The notes under the pieces: model-generated | Told to the model about the DNA's origin: nothing | Databases searched by the model: none | The model's input: the letters and a program-made list of their open reading frames with translations, nothing else | In this document: piece after piece, positions 1-5,935 of the stretch | How the letters are laid out: each line of letters opens with the position of its first letter | Numbering within the stretch: position 1 is the first letter of the stretch | DNA from: an uncultured Clostridia bacterium | GTDB lineage: Bacteria > Bacillota > Clostridia > TANB77 > CAG-508 | Direction: 5' to 3' | Assembly: GCA_947626705.1 (NCBI GenBank) | Contig: CANQTJ010000083.1 | Coordinates: 1 to 6,832, forward strand | DNA length: 6,832 nt | Program-made: the position numbers and the translations under genes

Positions 1-161
1 ATATAAAATTCAAGTACATCTGTCAATATAATTTTTGAATATTCTTCTTCTCTTATGTTCCATTTTGTTATGTATTTTTTGATTTTTTTTAAATTATTTA
101 GTTCATAATCGGATATTAATTTTATAAAAATAGCAATTGATTTTGAAATAATTTTTATTAA
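1..161 (-). pseudogene. Possible fragment of an unrecognised minus-strand gene running off the left edge
   Basis: Read on the minus strand from 161 down to 3, this stretch is open for about 53 codons and gives a plausible helical, Lys/Glu/Ile-rich peptide (for example LISDYELNNLKKIKKY and EEEYSKIILTDVLEFY). An in-frame TAA at 162-164 lies just upstream. No ATG or GTG follows it in frame, and the only TTG (24-26) has no ribosome binding site. It could be a gene remnant that lost its 5' end, or a chance open stretch in AT-rich DNA. I do not recognise the family. The sequence left of position 1 would decide it. Confidence 0.2.
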
Positions 162-163
162 TT
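146..163. repeat. 18-bp direct repeat, copy 1 (upstream of the pilin-like gene)
   Basis: AAATAATTTTTATTAATT occurs here and identically at 1696-1713, so the two copies flank the pilin-like gene together with its leader and terminator. The sequence is A/T only, which weakens the significance. It could be a remnant of cassette duplication or insertion, or simply intergenic composition. Confidence 0.3.
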
Positions 164-311
164 AATTAACTTAATAAAATTTTTATATGCTCAAAGTATA
201 CCATTTAAAAGATTTTTTGACAATAGGTAATTTAAAATTTTTTTTAAATAAAAATAATAAAATAAGTAATATCAAGTATTATAACCTTTCAAATTTTTAT
301 TAAGTTAATTA
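163..311. repeat. 17-bp perfect inverted repeat (arms 163-179 and 295-311)
   Basis: TAATTAACTTAATAAAA (163-179) is the exact reverse complement of 295-311. The arms are 115 bases apart and enclose the candidate promoter of the pilin-like gene. The right arm overlaps the leader hairpin at 294-322, so the two pairings are mutually exclusive in RNA that starts upstream. The low sequence complexity means chance cannot be excluded. Confidence 0.4.
217..282 (+). promoter_or_regulatory. Candidate promoter region of the pilin-like gene
   Basis: A perfect -35-like TTGACA lies at 217-222, but the position 17 bases downstream is a T-run. Plausible -10 boxes (TAAATA 245-250, TAATAT 267-272, TATTAT 277-282) are not at ideal spacing. 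The bases TAATAAAATAAG (255-266) recur at 1755-1766 inside the spacer of the murF promoter. A promoter is expected here because no gene lies upstream on this strand, but the exact boxes are uncertain. Confidence 0.3.
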
Positions 312-322
312 CTTAATAAAAA
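294..322 (+). promoter_or_regulatory. Leader hairpin just upstream of the ribosome binding site at 330-336
   Basis: TTTTTATTAAGT (294-305) and ACTTAATAAAAA (311-322) form a perfect 12-bp stem with a 5-base loop. It ends 7 bases before the AAGGGAG ribosome binding site (330-336) of the gene at 347. It is A/U-only except for two G-C pairings, so modest in stability. It may protect the mRNA 5' end or affect translation. The left arm also pairs with 163-179, giving an alternative longer-range pairing. Confidence 0.4.
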
Positions 323-346
323 ATACTAGAAGGGAGAAAAGAACAA

Positions 347-1585
347 ATGGAAAGTAAAAGAAAAAACCTAAGAAAAAACAGAGGTATTACATTAGTAGCG
401 TTAGTAATTACTATCATAATTTTATTGATATTGGCAGGAATATCAATAGCACAGTTAACAGGAACAGGAATATTTGCAAAGGCTGAAGAAGCAAAACAAA
501 AATATAAAGAAGCAGAAGACTTAGAAAATCAAATATTGGCAAATTATGAAGCCCAACTTAACCGTTTAGGAAAAAGTACAGTAGGAAGTGGAGATGGAAC
601 AGGTGGTAGTGGAGAACATAGTGGTGGAGAAGGAGAACAAGGAGACCAACCTAAACCATCAGGACCAACTGAACCAGCTACAAATATGGAAGAAGCAAAG
701 AAAGATGATATGTATGAAAAAACAGTAAATTCACCAGTACAAGATGTCTATGGTAATCAAGTAGTAGTACCAGCAGGGTTTAAAATAACAGAAGATGCAA
801 GTAATGTAACAGAAGGAATTGTAATAATTGATGAACAAGGAAATGAATTTGTATGGATACCAGTAGGAGAGATTAAAACTAAAGAACAAGAACAAAAAAA
901 AATAGAATTAAATAGATATACATTTGATACAAGTGGAGTACCAACAAAACAAGATAATAAAACAATAGAAGATTATTGTCAAGAATTATCATCTTCATCT
1001 TATGGAAATACAGTAGCAAAAAACTTAGAAGAATTTAAAACAAGTGCAACAACTAACCACGGCTATTATATAGGAAGATATGAGGGAAGAGATGGAATAA
1101 CGACATCTGCAAGAACAAGTTCAACAAGTGATGAAAATCAATTAGTATGTAAAGCTGATGCTTATGTATATAATTATGTAACACAACCACAAGCATCACA
1201 ACTATGCCAAGAAATGTATTCAGAAGATAGTAATTTTACAAGTGATTTAATGAATAGTTATGCGTGGGACACTGCTATTGTATTTTTGCAAACATTTGGA
1301 GATAATAAAACATACTCAAGAAAAACAAGTGTAAATAGTAGTTTAGCAAAAACAGGAACTAATAATACTGAAACACAAGATGTAGAATGTAATATATATG
1401 ATATGGCAAGTAATATGTGGGAATGGACAACAGAAACCTGTACCGATTCCTATACATGTCTTAGCAGGGGAGGCGTTTTAGGCAACAGCAACAGTTACAC
1501 TAGCGATCGCCACAACTCTAGCACTACTCACAGCAACCTCAACTTCGGATTCCGCCCACTTTTATATTGTAGCACTGAAAGCTAA
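347..1585 (+). CDS. Prepilin-leader surface protein with C-terminal FGE/C-type-lectin-like domain; putative DGR target
   Basis: The 412-residue protein starts with a short basic stretch, then GITLVALVITII..LLILAG (13-33). This is a prepilin-type leader in which Gly13 precedes a hydrophobic helix. The usual Glu at mature position 5 is Ala18, a variant I know from Clostridia. A charged helix (about 45-72) and a Gly/Ser/Pro/Glu linker (about 79-112) follow. The C-terminal domain has FGE-sulfatase/formylglycine-enzyme-like marks: NEFVWIPVG (about 167-175), GYYIGRYEG, YAWDTAIVFLQ, NIYDMASNMWEWT (about 350-362), SRGG (373-376) and GFRP (401-404). This fold is the C-type-lectin-like scaffold of many DGR variable proteins. 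The AAGGGAG at 330-336 supports the start. The protein is probably membrane-anchored or pilus-associated with the lectin-like domain outside, acting in binding rather than catalysis. The ligand is unknown. Confidence is high in the domain layout and moderate in DGR diversification. Confidence 0.8.
   Translation: MESKRKNLRKNRGITLVALVITIIILLILAGISIAQLTGTGIFAKAEEAKQKYKEAEDLENQILANYEAQLNRLGKSTVGSGDGTGGSGEHSGGEGEQGDQPKPSGPTEPATNMEEAKKDDMYEKTVNSPVQDVYGNQVVVPAGFKITEDASNVTEGIVIIDEQGNEFVWIPVGEIKTKEQEQKKIELNRYTFDTSGVPTKQDNKTIEDYCQELSSSSYGNTVAKNLEEFKTSATTNHGYYIGRYEGRDGITTSARTSSTSDENQLVCKADAYVYNYVTQPQASQLCQEMYSEDSNFTSDLMNSYAWDTAIVFLQTFGDNKTYSRKTSVNSSLAKTGTNNTETQDVECNIYDMASNMWEWTTETCTDSYTCLSRGGVLGNSNSYTSDRHNSSTTHSNLNFGFRPLLYCSTES
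1436..1558 (+). other. Putative DGR variable repeat (VR) at the 3' end of the pilin-like gene
   Basis: From about codon 364 codon use departs sharply from the A/T-ending style of the rest of the gene. The 22 consecutive codons at 1481-1546 (residues 379-400) all end in C or T, 16 of them in C. Twelve of the 22 are AAC or single-base changes from AAC at an A position (AAC x5, AGC x4, CAC x2, TAC x1). This is the footprint of adenine-directed mutagenic retrohoming from a template rich in AAC codons. The block ends in the GC-richer TTCGGATTCCGCCC (1544-1557), encoding FGFRP, which is where an initiation-of-mutagenic-homing element would sit. The limits are approximate, because no template repeat is present in the window for comparison. 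Confidence 0.65.
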
Positions 1586-1640
1586 AGCCGTAACTACAAA
1601 AAGCAAATAAATTAGGTTAGAAAAATAAATGATATAGAAT

Positions 1641-1687
1641 AAATCTCAAGTATTCCTAAGATAATAGGGATAACTTGAGATTTTATT
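1641..1687 (+). terminator. Intrinsic terminator after the pilin-like gene
   Basis: AAATCTCAAGT (1641-1651) pairs perfectly with 1673-1683, and an inner stem ATTCCT/AGGGAT (1652-1657 with 1666-1671, one G-T pair) closes an 8-base loop, with a single bulged A at 1672. The right arm runs into TTTTATT (1681-1687), a short T-tract. It lies 55 bases after the stop codon and separates this unit from murF. Confidence 0.65.
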
Positions 1688-1695
1688 GCAACAAA

Positions 1696-1713
1696 AAATA
1701 ATTTTTATTAATT
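1696..1713. repeat. 18-bp direct repeat, copy 2 (downstream of the pilin-like gene)
   Basis: Identical to 146-163. It lies just after the terminator and before the murF promoter. See copy 1 for interpretation. Confidence 0.3.
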
Positions 1714-1745
1714 GAAATTGAACTAAAAAATTTTTATTTTACTGA

Positions 1746-1774
1746 TTGCCAAATTAATAAAATAAGCATATAAT
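1746..1774 (+). promoter_or_regulatory. Sigma-A-type promoter of murF
   Basis: TTGCCA (1746-1751) and a perfect TATAAT (1769-1774) are separated by 17 bases. Transcription would start near 1781, giving a very short leader that contains the GAGGTGAG ribosome binding site (1787-1794) directly before the ATG at 1798. Confidence 0.7.
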
Positions 1775-1797
1775 GTAACAAAAATAGAGGTGAGTAT

Positions 1798-3183
1798 ATG
1801 TTAAAAATAAAAGATATAATAAATGCAACAAATGGAAAGTTAATAATAGGAAATTTAGAAGACAATGTACAAAAATTTTGTAAAGATACAAGAATAATAA
1901 AAAAAGATGATACATATATAGGAATAAAAGGAAATAATTTTGATGGAAATCAGCTTTGGAGCGAAGCATTTGAATTAGGAGCAAAAACTGTAATATTGCA
2001 AGATGTAAATTTAAAAGATAAAGAATTAAAAGATTGGAAAAATAAAAATGTTATTTTAGTAAAAGATACTATTAAAGCATTAGGAGATATAGCAACATAC
2101 AAAAGAAATTTATATGGAAAAGATTTTCCCGTAGTTGGCGTTACTGGAAGCGTTGGAAAAACAAGCACTAAAGATATAATTGCAAACGTATTATCTCAAA
2201 AATACAAGACATTAAAAACACAAGGAAATAATAATAATAATATAGGATTGCCATTCACAATTTTTAATTTAGAGGACCATCAAGCAGCAGTAATTGAAAT
2301 GGGAATGAATCATTTAGGAGAAATAAGTCAGTTAACTCATATAGCCAAACCAACGATTGCTGTTATTACCAATATAGGTACTTCTCATATAGGAAATTTA
2401 GGTTCTAGAGAAAATATATTAAAGGCTAAATTAGAAATTTTAGAAGGAATGGAAAAAAAGGTATTAGTTATTAATAATGATAATGATTTATTAAATGAAT
2501 TATATATAAATAATAAGGATATAGAAATACATACTTATGGAATTGAAAATGATTCAGAAGTAATGGCACAAGATATTGTTTATAATAAAAATAATAGTGA
2601 ATTTATTTGTAATATGAATGAAAAGAAAATAAAAATCAAAGTTCCAGTTGGTGGAATGCACTTTGTATATAATGCTTTATGTGCTATTACTGTTGGTAAT
2701 ATTCTTGGAATAGATATTGATGATATAAAAAATGGTATAGAAACATTTGAATTGACGAAAAAAAGAATGGATATTACAGAATTAGATAATGGTGTAACAA
2801 TTATAAATGATAGCTATAATGCAAGTTTTGAATCTATGCAAGCCTCATTAAAATATTTAGGTAAATTAGAGTGTAATAGAAAAATTGCTGTTTTGGGGGA
2901 TATGCTTGAATTAGGAGAGTATTCGCAAAATCTTCATAAAGATGTTGGTAAGGAAGTAGTCAAAAATGGTATAGATATTTTAATTTGTTTAGGAGAAAAT
3001 GCAAAGGATATAGTAAAGTCTGCTATTGATAATGGTATGGATAGTAAAAGTATATATTATTTTAAGGATAAATTACAAATGGAAAATTATATTAAAGAAA
3101 AGTGGAAAAAAGGTGATATAATTTTATTTAAAGCATCAAATGGAATGAAATTTTATGAGGTAGTAGAAAGTTTAATAAAATAA
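1798..3183 (+). CDS. murF: UDP-N-acetylmuramoyl-tripeptide--D-alanyl-D-alanine ligase MurF
   Basis: MurF catalyses the ATP-dependent addition of D-Ala-D-Ala to the UDP-MurNAc-tripeptide, the last cytoplasmic step in making the peptidoglycan stem peptide. The 461 residues match the usual family length and the three-domain Mur ligase plan. The N-terminal substrate domain (about 1-105) has a typical KDDTYIGIKGNNFDG stretch. The central ATPase carries the P-loop GVTGSVGKTS (114-123; Lys121, Thr122), the NNNNNIGLP segment, EMGMNH (167-172) and ITNIGTSHIG (190-199). The C-terminal domain has INDSYNAS (336-343) and VLGDMLELG (365-373). The GAGGTGAG ribosome binding site fixes the start. The gene lies under its own promoter and is followed by ddl after 114 bases without a terminator, so the two are probably co-transcribed. 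Nothing is truncated or unusual. Confidence 0.96.
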   Translation: MLKIKDIINATNGKLIIGNLEDNVQKFCKDTRIIKKDDTYIGIKGNNFDGNQLWSEAFELGAKTVILQDVNLKDKELKDWKNKNVILVKDTIKALGDIATYKRNLYGKDFPVVGVTGSVGKTSTKDIIANVLSQKYKTLKTQGNNNNNIGLPFTIFNLEDHQAAVIEMGMNHLGEISQLTHIAKPTIAVITNIGTSHIGNLGSRENILKAKLEILEGMEKKVLVINNDNDLLNELYINNKDIEIHTYGIENDSEVMAQDIVYNKNNSEFICNMNEKKIKIKVPVGGMHFVYNALCAITVGNILGIDIDDIKNGIETFELTKKRMDITELDNGVTIINDSYNASFESMQASLKYLGKLECNRKIAVLGDMLELGEYSQNLHKDVGKEVVKNGIDILICLGENAKDIVKSAIDNGMDSKSIYYFKDKLQMENYIKEKWKKGDIILFKASNGMKFYEVVESLIK

Positions 3184-3227
3184 TAAGAAATTTTATATTT
3201 TGTAGTTACAAGATATTATTTTAAAAG

Positions 3228-3274
3228 AAGATTAAAATACGTATGAAAAATAAATTTAGTAGTGTATTAATCTT
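3228..3274 (+). promoter_or_regulatory. Possible hairpin in the murF-ddl intergenic leader
   Basis: AAGATTAAAATAC (3228-3240) can pair with GTATTAATCTT (3264-3274) over 11 bp with two bulged As, closing a 23-base loop. It ends 8 bases before the AAAGGAA ribosome binding site (3282-3288) of ddl. There is no T-tract, so it is not a terminator. It could affect ddl translation or mark an mRNA processing site, or be chance in AT-rich DNA. Confidence 0.25.
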
Positions 3275-3297
3275 ATTGTTGAAAGGAATTTGTTATT

Positions 3298-4326
3298 ATG
3301 AAATTAAAATTAGCTGTTATATTTGGAGGAATGTCAACCGAACATGAAATTTCTTGTATATCAGGTGCATCTGTAATTAAAAGTTTGAATAAAGATAAAT
3401 ATGATATTTGTTCAATATATATAGACAAAGATGGAAGGTGGTTTGAAGTTTTAAATATAGAAGAAAATGAAAAGAAAATAATCAATAATATTATAGAATT
3501 TTTAAAAAACTTTGATATCGTTTTTCCAGTTTTACATGGATTATATGGCGAAGATGGTACAATTCAAGGATTATTTGAACTTTTAAAAATACCTTATGTA
3601 GGTTGTGGAGTTTTATCTTCTAGTATAGGTATGGATAAAGTTTATTCAAAAATTATATTTGAAAAAGCTCAAATAAATCAATCAAATTATATATATGTAA
3701 AAAAGTATAATGATAAATATATTTATATAAGTAATAATTTTGATGAAAAAATATTAGAATTAAAAGATATTTTAAATATATGTGAAGAAAATTTAAAATA
3801 TCCAATGTTTGTAAAACCATCAAATTCTGGTTCAAGCGTTGGTATAAATAAAGTTAGTAATAAAGAAAAGTTAAAAGATGCTATAATGGAAGCTGGTAGA
3901 TTTGATAAAAAGATTTTAATAGAAGAGGGGATTAAGGGAAAAGAAGTTGAATGTGCCGTTCTTGGAAATGAAGAAATAATTACATCTTGCGTAGGAGAAA
4001 TAAAGGTTTTTGATAAATTTTATAGTTATGATGCTAAATATAATAGTCAGGAATCAGAAATTTTAATACCAGCAAACATATCAGAAGAAAAGTCTAATGA
4101 GATAAAAGTGTTAGCTGAAAAAGCATTTAAAGCAATAGATGGAAGGGGATTTGCTAGAGTAGATTTTTTTGTAGAGGATAATACAGATAAAGTATATATC
4201 AATGAAATAAATACTATGCCAGGTTTTACTAATATCAGTATGTATCCAAAACTCTTTGATAAAAGTGGCATAAAATATGAAAGTTTATTAGATAAAATGA
4301 TTGAAATATCACTATATAATTATTAA
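3298..4326 (+). CDS. ddl: D-alanine--D-alanine ligase
   Basis: Ddl joins two D-alanines using ATP, giving the dipeptide that MurF consumes. The 342 residues carry the family landmarks of the ATP-grasp fold. The N-terminal FGGMSTEHEIS contains Glu15, matching the catalytic Glu of E. coli DdlB. HGLYGEDGTIQG and GCGVLSSSIGMDK follow. The ATP-grasp region has FVKPSNSGSSVG (171-182) and ILIEEGIKGKEVECAV, and the metal-binding end has ARVDFF and INEINTMPGF. The omega loop reads FYSYDAKY; Lys247-Tyr248 are the pair typical of true D-Ala-D-Ala ligases, unlike the His-containing loop of VanA-type D-Ala-D-Lac ligases, so vancomycin-sensitive precursors are predicted. The start is set by AAAGGAA (3282-3288), 9 bases before the ATG. 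It lies downstream of murF and ends before a strong terminator. Confidence 0.96.
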   Translation: MKLKLAVIFGGMSTEHEISCISGASVIKSLNKDKYDICSIYIDKDGRWFEVLNIEENEKKIINNIIEFLKNFDIVFPVLHGLYGEDGTIQGLFELLKIPYVGCGVLSSSIGMDKVYSKIIFEKAQINQSNYIYVKKYNDKYIYISNNFDEKILELKDILNICEENLKYPMFVKPSNSGSSVGINKVSNKEKLKDAIMEAGRFDKKILIEEGIKGKEVECAVLGNEEIITSCVGEIKVFDKFYSYDAKYNSQESEILIPANISEEKSNEIKVLAEKAFKAIDGRGFARVDFFVEDNTDKVYINEINTMPGFTNISMYPKLFDKSGIKYESLLDKMIEISLYNY

Positions 4327-4340
4327 TGTATATTTAATAT

Positions 4341-4371
4341 AAAAAATCCATAAAAGATATGGATTTTTTTT
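4341..4371 (+). terminator. Strong intrinsic terminator after ddl
   Basis: AAAAAATCCATA (4341-4352) pairs perfectly with TATGGATTTTTT (4358-4369) around the 5-base loop AAAGA, followed by a run of eight Ts (4364-4371). It lies 14 bases after the ddl stop and ends the murF-ddl unit. The A-run on the left arm would make it work in the other direction too, though no minus-strand gene ends here. Confidence 0.85.
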
Positions 4372-4378
4372 GAATTTA

Positions 4379-4387
4379 TGATATAAT
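4379..4387 (+). promoter_or_regulatory. Extended -10 promoter of the DnaJ-like gene
   Basis: TG at 4379-4380, one base, then a perfect TATAAT (4382-4387) make an extended -10 element. No good -35 is visible at 16-18 bases upstream, because that region is the arm of the ddl terminator. Extended -10 promoters often do without one. The start would fall near 4394, just before the GGGGAGGAT ribosome binding site at 4401-4409. No CIRCE-type heat-shock operator is visible. Confidence 0.6.
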
Positions 4388-4414
4388 GTATCTACCTAAT
4401 GGGGAGGATGTTAA

Positions 4415-5284
4415 ATGAAATATAAAGATTATTATAAATTATTAGGATTAGATACTAGTAAGGTTACAATAGATGAGATAAAATCAGCGTATAGAATTGC
4501 AGCAAAGAAATATCATCCAGATGTAAATGTAGGAGATGTATTGGCAGAAGAAAGAATAAAAGATATAAATGAAGCATATAGAATATTATCTGTTCCTGCA
4601 ACAAAAAGAAAATATGATAAAGTCTGGAATTCAAAAAATAATGTGAAAAATTATCATCAAGTAAAAGGAAAAAATATATTTAATATGTTTTTAGGAAATG
4701 TTGAAAATGTGAAAAATAAAGAAAATACAAATTCTAGAAATCATATTAAAGGAGAAAATATTGAAACAGAGATTAAAGTTACTTTAGAGGAAGCTTTTTA
4801 TGGTGTAGAGAAAAAAATATCTTTAAGAACTGTAGATGGTAAAATGAAGACATTTTCAGTAAAAATTCCTGAAGGAATACGAAATAATGAAAAGATAAGG
4901 TTAATAGGGCAAGGAAAGAAAAGCCCAAATGGTGGAAAAAATGGAGATTTATTTATAAAAATTAATATAGAAGATAATAAAGTTTTTAAATTATATGGAT
5001 GTGATTTGTGTACTGATTTAAAATTATCTCCATGGGAAGCAGCATTAGGTACTAGAGTTGATATAGGAACAATAGATGGAAGTTCTAAAGTTTATATACC
5101 ACAGGGTATACAAAGTGGTGAAAAAATAAAAATACCTAATAAAGGTTATAAAGATGGAAAAGGTGGAAGAGGAGATTTAATAGCAGAAGTTAAAATAATG
5201 GTTCCAAAACGATTAGAATTAGATGAAAAAGAAATGTTTGAAAAATTAAAAGAAATGTCAGGATTTAATCCAAGAAATGATTAA
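4415..5284 (+). CDS. DnaJ/CbpA-like co-chaperone without zinc finger
   Basis: This 289-residue J-domain protein would stimulate the ATPase of DnaK (Hsp70) and hand it unfolded clients in the cytoplasm. The J-domain (about 4-70) has KDYYKLLGL, the AAKKYHPDV helix-loop with the essential HPD at 34-36, and INEAYRILS followed by KRKYDK. The linker (about 72-110) is rich in Asn and Lys rather than Gly/Phe. Two DnaJ C-terminal beta-sandwich domains follow (about 113-193 and 194-275), with LEEAFYGVEKKI, VKIPEGIRNNEKIRLIGQG, LSPWEAALGTRVDI and VYIPQGIQSGEKIKIPNKG. The CxxCxGxG zinc-finger repeats of full-length DnaJ are absent, so it is a type II (CbpA-like) form. It has its own promoter and a strong GGGGAGG site 7 bases before the ATG. 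It need not be the main heat-shock DnaJ of the cell, as no dnaK or grpE is adjacent. Confidence 0.9.
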   Translation: MKYKDYYKLLGLDTSKVTIDEIKSAYRIAAKKYHPDVNVGDVLAEERIKDINEAYRILSVPATKRKYDKVWNSKNNVKNYHQVKGKNIFNMFLGNVENVKNKENTNSRNHIKGENIETEIKVTLEEAFYGVEKKISLRTVDGKMKTFSVKIPEGIRNNEKIRLIGQGKKSPNGGKNGDLFIKINIEDNKVFKLYGCDLCTDLKLSPWEAALGTRVDIGTIDGSSKVYIPQGIQSGEKIKIPNKGYKDGKGGRGDLIAEVKIMVPKRLELDEKEMFEKLKEMSGFNPRND

Positions 5285-5308
5285 AATTTACAATTTACAT
5301 AAAAAATA

Positions 5309-5337
5309 TTGACAAATGCCTAGAAATTAGCTATAAT
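5309..5337 (+). promoter_or_regulatory. Perfect-consensus promoter of the 5401-6832 unit
   Basis: TTGACA (5309-5314) and TATAAT (5332-5337) match the sigma-A consensus at all twelve positions with the optimal 17-base spacer. Transcription should start near 5344, leaving a leader of about 57 bases. A perfect 12-bp palindrome CTATAATTATAG (5331-5342) is centred on the -10/start area and flanked on both sides by TTAG, so a repressor site is possible. Confidence 0.85.
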
Positions 5338-5364
5338 TATAGTTAGTGATGGACGAAAGACGAG

Positions 5365-5382
5365 CTATGGATTAAATCATAG
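5365..5382 (+). promoter_or_regulatory. Small leader hairpin before the 5401 gene
   Basis: CTATG (5365-5369) pairs with CATAG (5378-5382), with an added G-T pair and the 6-base loop ATTAAA. It lies in the leader between the promoter and the GGGGTG ribosome binding site (5387-5392). It is too short and simple to assign to a riboswitch class. Confidence 0.3.
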
Positions 5383-5400
5383 AAATGGGGTGTAAATAAT

Positions 5401-5922
5401 ATGGAAACGTGGCAAGGAAAACATTTTAGTATAACAGATCCTGAAGGTGTAAATACAGTAATATATCAAATAAATAAAACACCAAAAGAATTATTAAAAG
5501 ATTATCCTAAATACACGGTAGATAGATTAGATTATAGTGAAGAACTAAGAGGTAATATGAAAAGGAAAACTTTTTACGTTGATTTTCCAACACAAGAAGA
5601 TGAATTATTAATATTATCTTTTGCAAAAGACAAAGTTGTAGTAAATACAGCTTTAATGATAGATGATAAAATTTCTATAAGCAAAAAGCCTATGCCACTT
5701 AAATTTGATAGTATATATTCAGAAGAAGAAAAAGAAATAAAAGATTTTAAATATACACCAAACTTGAAAAGACCTATTTGCATAATAGATCCAGAGACTA
5801 CAGAAGAAATAAAACCTACACTTTATTTTGATGAGGAAACAAATGAAGTAAAAGGTAAGTGTAAATTAAAACCATATAAATCTTATTTTGCCTTTGAAAT
5901 TAGGGACAAAAAAGAAAATTAA
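5401..5922 (+). CDS. Unrecognised soluble protein, first gene of the VirD4-linked unit
   Basis: I do not recognise this 173-residue protein. It has no signal peptide, membrane segment or Cys pair, and it is rich in Lys, Glu and Asp with alternating hydrophobic residues that suggest beta-strands (for example FYVDFPTQEDELLILSF and DKVVVNTALMI). The C-terminal third (PTLYFDEETNEVKGKCKLK) also looks like beta-hairpins. The GGGGTG site 8 bases upstream of the ATG supports the start. It is the first gene after the perfect promoter. Its stop overlaps the ribosome binding site of the next gene (5921-5930), so translational coupling is likely. Its place ahead of a VirD4-type gene suggests a role linked to conjugation or secretion, but that is context only. 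Confidence 0.75.
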   Translation: METWQGKHFSITDPEGVNTVIYQINKTPKELLKDYPKYTVDRLDYSEELRGNMKRKTFYVDFPTQEDELLILSFAKDKVVVNTALMIDDKISISKKPMPLKFDSIYSEEEKEIKDFKYTPNLKRPICIIDPETTEEIKPTLYFDEETNEVKGKCKLKPYKSYFAFEIRDKKEN

Positions 5923-5935
5923 GGAGGAAGTTAAA

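Larger units (their letters stand above)
1..346. other. AT-rich region without a convincing gene, upstream of the pilin-like gene
   Basis: No complete gene with a start codon and ribosome binding site is visible on either strand. The left part (3-161) is open on the minus strand but has no usable start near its upstream end. The rest is almost pure A/T and holds an 18-base direct repeat copy (146-163), a 17-base inverted repeat (163-179 with 295-311), a TTGACA box (217-222), possible -10 boxes TAATAT (267-272) and TATTAT (277-282), and a 12-bp hairpin (294-322). It probably serves as the 5' regulatory region of the gene starting at 347. Confidence 0.6.

Noticed and set aside
1754..1984. Minus-strand open frame rich in Leu, Phe and Tyr overlapping the start of murF
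   Set aside because: It is the antisense shadow of the AT-rich murF 5' end and promoter, with low-complexity composition and no supporting signals. The same holds for the minus-strand frames opposite murF (1950-2168), ddl and the 5401 gene.
3298..4326. Vancomycin-resistance type D-Ala-D-Lac ligase
   Set aside because: The omega loop carries the Lys-Tyr pair (247-248) of ordinary D-Ala-D-Ala ligases, and no vanH or vanX genes are adjacent.
5349..5375. Eight-codon upstream open frame (MDERRAMD) in the leader of the 5401 gene
   Set aside because: It has no ribosome binding site and starts only a few bases after the expected transcription start. It looks like chance.
5344..5400. Leader of the 5401 gene as a riboswitch
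   Set aside because: It is only about 57 bases long with one 5-6 bp hairpin, and no motif of a known riboswitch class is recognisable.
5888..5935. Alternative upstream ATG (5888) extending the small gene at 5936 by 16 residues
   Set aside because: It lies within the preceding gene and has no ribosome binding site. A strong AAGGAGGAAG stands at the right distance before 5936.
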